Source of the DNA: Piliocolobus tephrosceles
Taxonomy: Eukaryota > Chordata > Mammalia > Primates > Cercopithecidae
Reading direction: 5' to 3'
DNA length: 64,000 bases
Assembly: GCF_002776525.5 (NCBI RefSeq)
Contig: NC_045449.1
Location: forward strand, 1,852,717 to 1,916,716
Shown here: positions 43,201-52,200 of the stretch, piece after piece
Numbering within the stretch: position 1 is the stretch's first letter
Layout: each line of letters opens with the position of its first letter
Program-made: the position numbers and the translations under genes
Notes under the pieces: model-generated
What the model was told of the DNA's origin: nothing
Seen by the model: the letters and a program-made list of their open reading frames with translations, nothing else
Database searches by the model: none

Positions 43201-46200
43201 GGTGGGCAGCACCAACAGGAGGAGCTGTCTCAGGCAACAAGGCAGAGCGTGGGCTGAGCCGGAGAGTGTGGCCTCAAAGCCCTGGGTGGGCGGACTTGGC
43301 GCCCCCAGCATCCAGGGGCCTGCCTGGGTGCTGCAGCTCCAGCTGCACAGGCTCCGAGAGCTCCCCACACCCCTTTTCTGACCTCCAGTCGGCCCCACTC
43401 ACCAGCCTCTGTGCAACGCCGGAAGCAGGGAGGGACAGGCTGCAGAGGGAGGCCAGGCCTCACCTCCCCCATGCTTGCAGAAGAGCTTAGGCCCAGGGGT
43501 CTAGGTAAGAGCAGGGAAGTGGGGGTGTGGTTACAGCCCTAGATCTCACTTGGACTTTATAGCTATCCTGGGGGCCAGGAGGATTTTTTTCAACCCCATC
43601 TTCATATCCCCTTCCCCAAACATGTGTGGTTCCTGTTTTGCTACATCTGTGAAAGGCGCTGGGAACTGGGGACTTGCCTTACACCTCTCGGTTAACACCC
43701 TGGAGACTGATGGAGTTCAGAGCAGTGTAATTTACAGCCCATCCCTCCAATCTTAATTCACTCGATGCTCCTTTCTTCCTTATTGTATTAGTGTGACCCA
43801 GGTACCTGCCAACAATAATGGCCTCTCCAGCTAGGAGCCTCTCCCCCACTCCCAGGACAATTTATACCTTTTCCTTGGATTTTCCTCCCTTAAATTAAAC
43901 AAAAAGGGGAAAAATAAGAAAAGGTTAGCATGGGTTTGGAGCACTGAAGCCCCGTGGATCTGGGCAGGAAGCCAATGGCCTGAGGGCACACATGTGTGTG
44001 CTCTCCCAGAAGAGCCTTCACCGGCCCTGTTTTACAGCCACCTCGGCACAGACTCCAGGGTTCACGCATATGGCCAGACAGATGTGTCTGGCTTACGTTC
44101 AAGGCTGGAAAATGAAGAATTATGGAAGTGAAGGGCCCCGGGCATTAAAGGGGGGAAGGGAAGGGGGGAATTTTTCCTCTGCTGAGAAATCCTCTTGTGG
44201 CTGTGAGGCTGGAGGAAGGAGGCTGACAGGAGGCAGGGCCGCCAGCTTGGTGCATGTGGGGCCTGTTCTTAAAGGGGCCCCAGTAAGCCCAGCTCCAGCT
44301 GGCCCACAGCAGGCCTTCCAGGCTTGGGCCTAGGCAGCTTCCTCAGAAGGAGCTCATCAGGAGAACAGGCAGCCTGGACAGGACCCGCCAGGGGCACTGG
44401 AAGTCCAGTGTTGGAGGAGACCTCCAATCCTGAAGGTGCTGTTGGTTGCTGGAGAGGCAAAAGCTAAACACGGAGCTCCAGAAGGGGATGGATTCTGGCA
44501 GCACGTGCTTCCTCGGCATCCTGGACTTCCGTTTTGTACGGACACTCATTCACACTTCAAATCACTTGTCAAGGACTCCACCACAGGGCACCACTGTACT
44601 ACACTCTGGAATGGGATTAGTTCTGTGTCCCCCAGACACTAGCATAGTAAATGCTCAACGCCACTTGCTAAACTGAGCTGAAGACGTGCCTCTCGATTCC
44701 AAAGAGTTCACAGTACAATGTGGGAGACAAGTCCACACATAACTGTAACATGAGACATGATAGCAGGTCCACAAATGAAGTCTGATGAGTGTCACAGGAA
44801 CACTAAGCAAAGGGAGACGGATCCCTCCTGGGGGAGACCAGGGGTGGCCTCACTGGGGAAATGGAGTTTCATCTGGGATTGAAGGAGGAATAGAGTTTCG
44901 ACAGGTAACAAGATATATGGAGCAGAAAAAGGGCGCTTTGCTTTGAAGGACAGCATGAACAAAAACCCAAGAGTGGAAAAGGGCAGAGCATGTCTAGGAG
45001 TGGCAAGGAAGGCTAGTGTCACTGTCCAGGCAGGAGGGCCTTGGTGTCGGAACAGGCATTTTACACGCACTGTGATTCATTCTGAGGCTTCACGGAAGCT
45101 CTCATGTTGGTGCTTTTATCACTTTCGCTTTTTAGTGTTTTTAAGAGGTGGGGTTTTGCCACGCTGCAGCGGCTGTTCACAGGCAAGACCACTGCACACT
45201 GTAGCCTCGTACTCCCGGGCTCAAGTTATCATCCAGCCTCAGCCTCCTGAGCAGTCTGAACCACAGGCACGTGCCCACTGTGTCCGGCATTACTTCCATC
45301 ACACAGATGAGGAAACAGGTTCAGAAAAGTTAGATAATTTGCCCAATGTCATGTAACTAGTAAGGGTTCATGAGGGATGGGCTAGTGGGAGAAGAGGCTG
45401 GAAAACAGACTGGGAACAGATCGAAAAGCCTTAAATGCCAATAATAGGGAATTAGACTTTATTTTACAAGCCAAGCAAAGGCCTGATGATTTCTGAGTGG
45501 CTCTTTCAGGAAAAGAATGATGGAGGCAGCGCAGTGAACGGAAGCCCGGTGGGCAGACTGTGTGCTACAAACTCCAGCAGGTGCCGTTCACAGAAACAAG
45601 GGAAACAGCGCCTTGAGGGGCTGTGCAACACAGGGGCCTTGATTGCTACCCTCTAAGCAACGACTTGACCTAGAATAGTAGTAGTAGCAATGGAAACAGA
45701 GAGGAAAGGAGGGAATAAATGTGTGAATAAACAGTATTTAATATGAAATTAGATACTAGGGATTAAAAGCCAGGGTGGAATTTAAGATGATGCTCTAGTT
45801 GCTACTATTATTGTCACCAAATACATTTTTTTTTTTTGACAGAGTCTCGCCCAGGGCTAAAGTACAGTGGCTCGATCTTGGCTCACTGCAACCTACACCT
45901 CCCAGGTTCAACCGATTCTCCTGCCTCAGCCTCCTGAGTAGCTGGGATTACAGGCACCCGCCACCACGCCCAGCTAATTTTGTATTTTTAGTGGAGACGG
46001 GGTTCCACCATGTTGGCCAGGCTGGTCTTGAACTCCTGACCTCAAGTGGTCTGCCGGCCTCGGCCTCCCAAAGTGCTGGGATTACAGGCGTGAGCCACCG
46101 CGCTCGGCCACTGAATACATGTCTGCTGAACACTAACTCAGCTTGCTGAGGCTAAGGAGTAAAAGGAAGCATGGTGGGGACCAAAAAAAGAATGGTGGTG

Positions 46201-49200
46201 AGGAAGCCCAGGAGGGTGGTCTGGTGAACAGAGAGAAGACAAGGAGTCATTCACTGATGCTAAAGTGAAGCTGAAGGAAGGTGGCTTTAGGGCCCAAAGA
46301 CAAAGGGAGGTCAAATACGACACAGACTGAACTTTGATAAAGATAGGTCATTGGTGATTTTCCCTTTTTTTTAAGATGGAGTCTTGCTCTGTTGCCCAGG
46401 CTGGAGTGTGGTGGTGCAATCTTGGCTCACTACAACCTCCGTCTCCTGGGTTCAAAAGATTCTCCTGCCTCAGTCTCCCAAGTAGCGGGGACTACAGGCA
46501 CCGGCCACCACGCCCGGCTAACTTTGGTATTTTTAGTAGAGACGGGGTTTCACCATGTTGACCAGGCTGGTCTCAAACTCCTGACCTCAAATGATCCACC
46601 CACCATGGCCTCCCAAAATGTTGGCATTATAGGCGTGAGCCACCGTGCCTGGCCATGTTGGTGATTTTTGACACAACAGTTTCCATAACTGCTGGATTGA
46701 GAGTCAAGAAATGAAGGTAGAAACAGAACTTCTCGGAAAATAGATGGTGAGGAAGAGCAAGAAAAGAAGCATGAAGGCACTTTGGGAGGACAAGGCGGGA
46801 AGATCATGAAGTCAAGAGATTGAGACCATCCTGGCCAACATGGTGAAACCTGGTCTCTACAAAAAAATACAAAAAATTAGCTGGGTGTGGTAGTGCACAC
46901 CTGTAGTCCCAATTACTCGGGAGGCTGAAGCAGGAGAATCACTTCAACCTGGGAGGCAGGGGTTGCAGTGAGCCGAGACCATGACACTGCACTCCAGCCT
47001 GGTGACAGTGAAGACTCCATCTCAAAAAAAAAAAAAGAAAGAAAAAAAAGAGGCCGGGAGCGGTGGCTCAAGCCTGTAATCCCAGCACTTTGGGAGGCCG
47101 AGACAGGCGGATCACGAGGTCAGGAGATCGAGACCATCCTGGCTAACACAGTGAAACCCCGTCTCTACTAAAAATACAAAAAACTAGCCAGGTGAGGTGG
47201 CGGGCACCTGTAGTCCCAGCTACTCGGGAGGCTGAGGCAGGAGAATGGCGTAAACCTGGGAGGTGGAGCTTGCAGTGAGCTGAGATCCGGCCACTGCACT
47301 CCAGCCTGGGTGACACAGCGAGACTCTGTCTCAAAAAAAAAAAAAAAAAAGAAAAAAAGAAGCATGAGGATGAAGCTGTTTTGAGGGTCACACACAAGTT
47401 TACATGCAGACCCACAGCAGGGGTGGGGAGGCATCCACACAACAATGGATGATGCTGGTATTACATGGATGATCAGTATTTATTACACACTGATTCCAAT
47501 GGCAGCAGGGCCGTGGATCTGTCTAAAGAATGATGGAGGCTGGGCGCAGTGGCTCATACCTGTAATCCCAGCACTTTGGGACGCCAAGGCGGGCAGATCA
47601 CCTGAGGTCAGGAGTTCGAGACCAGCCTGGCCACCATGGTGAAACCCCGTCTCTACTAAAAATACAAAAATTAGCTGGGCGTGGTGGCAGGCGCGTGTAA
47701 TCCCAGCTACTTGGGAGGCTGAGGCAGGAGAATCATTTCAACCCGGGAGGCGGAAGTTGCAGTGAGCTGAGATTATGCCACTGCACTCCAGCCTGGGCAA
47801 CAAGGCAAGACTTCATCTCAAAACAAAACAAAAGAATGATGGATCTTCTTGAGCCAGTGTGATGGCTCATGCCTATAATCCCAGCACTTTGGGAGGCAGA
47901 GGCGGGAGGATCACCTGAGGTCAGAAGTTCAAGACCGGCCTGGCAAATACGGCAAAACCCTGTCTCTACTAAAAATACAAAATTAGCTGGGCATGGTGGC
48001 AGGCATCTGTAATTCCACCTACTCTGGAGGCTGAGGCAAGAGAATCGCTTGAACCTGGGAGGTGGAGGTTGGAGTGAGCCAAGATCGCAACCCTGGACTT
48101 CAGCCTGGGCGACAGATGGATCTCGATTGGCATTCATTCCTCTTCCCTGGCCAGGGTGATGAGACAAATATCAGACAAAGGTGGCCCTTTATGGAGCACA
48201 TACTAAGTGCCATGCACTATGCTAAGTGCTTCACATACACTATCCCATGTAGGCCTCACAGTGACTCTGGGAGACAGGTGCTACTAGCACTTTCTTTCTT
48301 TTTTTTTTTTTTGGGATGGAGTCTCGCTCTGTCGCCCAGGTTGGAGTTCAGTGGCGCGATCTCGGCGCACTGCAACCTCTGCCTCCCGGGTTCAAGCAAT
48401 TCTCCTGCCTCAGCCTCCTGAGTAGCTGGGATTACAGGTGCCCGCCACCACACCCAGCTAATTTTTTGTATTTTTAGTAGAGACGGGGTTTCACCGTGTT
48501 ATCCAGGATGGTCTCGATCTCCTGACCTTATGATCCGCCTGCCTCGGTCTCCCAAAGTGCTGGGATTCCAGAGTGAGCCACTGTGCCCGGCCAGCACTTT
48601 CATTTTACAGACGAGGAAACAGGCTCTGAGAAGCTGAATAGTTTGCCACGTGTTACAAAGCTCCTCACGCGGCAGGGCCTAGACTGTCACCAGGTCTGCC
48701 TGATCACGTGCATCAAACCCTGTGCCAAAGGAGAGGGTTGGAAATGGGCGTCCTTAAAAAGGCTGAGTGGGTGGCTTGATGCTTCCCTGTGCACATGGTT
48801 CGCCTTTAAACGGGGAGCAGGACTGCATCTTTCCTGTCTGCCCCGAGCCCTAGAGGATGGGAAGTGGGCTTATGGCACAAGGGAACAGACCTGGGAAGGT
48901 CAGGAGGAAACACTTGCTGGGGGTGAAGACGCAGGCCCGTGAGAGGGCTGAGAGAGGCCAAAGTCCCTCTGTGGAGACTAAGGTGTTTCTCTCTGTGAGG
49001 GTGTAGGGAGTATCTTGTCCAAAGGGGTCTTCCATTTCAGTGGGAATCCAGGTAAGCAGACTGTGGCCATGACATCCTCTCCCTGAGAATAGGTGTTCTG
49101 AACTGAGAATCTACAGCCTCTCCAGGAATATCTGGATAAGGCTCAGGGAGACTCTGAAACCCTCAAATTGTGTGAGAGATCATGTATGTGTGGTGTGCAT

Positions 49201-52200
49201 TTGTAGATTCCAACTGGGGAAGCAGCTTTTCTCAGATGCTCTCAGAAGACCCTACCCCTGCCCTGGAGCCCAGGACAAGGGAGACTCTAGGCACCAAACT
49301 TGCTACCAGAATTTACTGGTAGAGTAAAAAACGGGTAGAGCTAGAGAGAACACTGCAACTCTTCCTTAGTGTCCTGCTCAGCTCTGCTCTCTGCCCACAT
49401 CCTCTCATGCCCTGGACAGCAACCCCCATCGTGGGAACCACACTCCCCAGGCCGACTTCACCTGGATCTTTTCCTGGCGACGCTGCTGCTCAGCGATCTT
49501 CCTGGCCAGAGCCAGCTTCTTGGCCCGAAGTTCCCTGATGTCATCCTCACCCCCACTGCCTTCAGCCTCTGAGTCTTCCTCAAAGTCTTCGATCACCACA
49601 TCCTCCTCCTTTGGGTGGTAGAGCCGACCAGGAGAAAGAGGAGACAGTTAGCTGAACCCATGGCACTTACTGAACCCGACATTGCCCTTGTGGTCCCTCA
49701 CCCATGCAGACTGGGCCCATCCCTTGCAAAGGGTCCCCTGGTATGTGCGTCCCTCTACTCAGGCAAAGGGAGGTAGACAGAAGCTGTCACTCTTCCCCCG
49801 GAGCTGCTCTCTCTTATACTCTGGGCCTCTTCCCTCAGAGAGTTACACCGTAAGTCACTCGCAAACACACATGTACACCTGCGTGCTTGTACTCACACTC
49901 TGTGTTCTCCCTCGTACAGAGTTACACCATAAGTCAGTCGCAATCACACATGTACACCTGCGTGCTTGTACTCACACTGTGTTCTCCCTCGTACACAGAG
50001 TTACACCATAAGTCACTCGCAATCACACATGTACACCTGCGTGCTTGTACTCACACTCTGTGTTCTCCCTCGTACAGAGTTACACCATAAGTCAGTCGCA
50101 ATCACACATGTACACCTGCGTGCTTGTACTCACACTGTGTTCTCCCTCGTATAGTCACTTGCAATCACACATGTACACCTGCGTGCTTGTACTCACACTG
50201 TGTTCTCCCTCGTACACAGAGTTACACCATAAGTCACTCGCAATCACACATGTACACCTGCGTGCTTGTACTCACACTCTGTGTTCTCCCTCGTACACAG
50301 AGAGTTACACCATAAGTCACTCGCAATCACACATGTATACCTGCGTGCTTGTACTCACACTCTGTGTTCTCCCTCGTACACACTCACAAAGTCAAACTTT
50401 AGGCCTATTTTTATTCTGAAGTCACCAATGATTCAAGAGGGAAACAACAGAGAAAGTTAAACCACCCAATTTAAATCTAATTCATGCTAATGATCTGATA
50501 GGAATCAACTCTAACCAACAGCTGGGAATCAGGCATGGAAGTTCCCTTGCCCCAGACAGCACCAGGGACAGATGCTGCAGCTCAGCAGACCTTGCCCTGT
50601 TTTCTTTTTAAGACTCCAGCCTGGTGGTGTGAGGATTGCTGGACCCCTTTACTGCAACTCACACAACATGACCTTGCTCAGCTGCCCTTCAGGGCCTGGG
50701 CAGGGTAGGAGGTGGCTGGCTGGCTTAAGGAGCCTCCTGCCAGGCTGGTGGTGCATTCCCCAGGGATGGCACCTCCCTACTTGCAGCCTCAGCTCTTAGC
50801 AGCCATCACTCCCTGGGTGGTCCCAGGCTCCATTCCTTGCTTTCTTACTTTTGGCCTTGGTCAACAGAGAACATGCAGCTGCCCAAGATAGCTTCCCTTG
50901 AGGGACAGGGTTAGCATGGGTACACGGGGAATAATTTAGTAGAAGGTTCCTGTTTCTAACTGGATTATAATAATGACAATGATGACAACAGGTATCACTT
51001 ACTCAGTGCTTGTTATTGGCCAGGTACTGGGCTAAGCATTTTTCATGTATTAACTCAGTTAATCCTCACAACAGCCTGTGAGATAAGATATGTGCTATCA
51101 CCACCCCTATCGTATAAATGAACAAACTGAGGTTTAGAAGTCAATACCTTGCTCAGGGTCACACAGCGAGTAAAGGCAGAGCAGGGATTCAAGACCAAAT
51201 AAATCTGACTCCAAAGTTTATGCTCTTACCGGTAATACTGAGCCAAGCCATCCTGAATCTAGACCATAAGCTCAGATCCAGCCCTTAGTGGCTCAGCATT
51301 GTCAGACCTGCTGTAGGCCACCCTAGAGCTGTTGAATACAGGCTGCTCTCTCCTCTAACTGTCCAGCTTGACTGAAAGGGATTACTTGGGTGGGTGGCTG
51401 GGTAGATGACAGAGGTATACACTTTGTCTTGGGAGCAGAATCTAGGGGTGTTCTGGTAACACCCTGAAGCAACTAAACTGTGTTCTATTCACAAAGAACA
51501 GTATCTGAAGAAACATCTTTCCCTACCTCTCCCAATCTGCTGAAGTCATTCAGTTTCGCAGTTTGGGGAGAGATGAGATCTGAGGATGAGGCCAGAACTG
51601 TCACTATCCTTTTTTTTTTTTTTTTTTGAGACGGTGTCTTGCTCTGTTGCCTGGGCTGGAGTGCAGTGGCCGGATCTCAACTCACTGCAAGCTCCGCCTC
51701 CCGGGCTTTTTTTTTTTGAGACGGAGTCTTGCTCTGTCGCCCGGGCTGGAGTGCAGTGGCCGGATCTCAGCTCACGGCAAGCTCCGCCTCCTGGGTTTTT
51801 TTTTTTTTTTTTTTTTTTTTNNNNNNNNNNNNNNNNNNNNNNNNNNNNNNNNNNNNNNNNNNNNNNNNNNNNNNNNNNNNNNNNNNNNNNNNNNNNNNNN
51901 NNNNNNNNNNNNNNNNNNNNTTTTTTTTTTTTTTGAGATGGAGTCTTGCTCTGTCGCCCGGGCTGGAGTGCAGTAGCCGGATCTCAGCTCACTGCAAGCT
52001 CCGCCTCCCAGGTTTACGCCATTCTCCTGCCTCAGCCTCCCGAGTAGCTGGGACTACAGGCGCCGCCACCTCGCCCGGCTAGTTTTTTTTTTTGTATTTT
52101 TTAGTAGAGACGGGGTTTCACCGTGTTAGCCAGGATGGTCTCGATCTCCTGACCTCGTGATCCGCCCGTCTCGGCCTCCCAAAGTGCTGGGGTTACAGGC

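Larger units (their letters stand above)
36438..49461 (-). other. SMG6: SMG6 intron, 13 kb, repeat-rich
   Basis: Alu clusters occupy 40562-41697 and 45826-48593. 37140-40550 and 41700-44640 have no clear repeat or exon, apart from the coil-like remnant noted near 40040-40230 and a (TG)n run at 39371-39390. Confidence 0.8.

Noticed and set aside
49841..50390. CRISPR-like direct repeats
   Set aside because: The 79-bp units are contiguous, with no unique spacers, and the genome is primate. It is a minisatellite.
50045..50419. Repeat protein frame in the minisatellite
   Set aside because: Open only because the unit lacks stops in that frame; intronic and antisense to SMG6.
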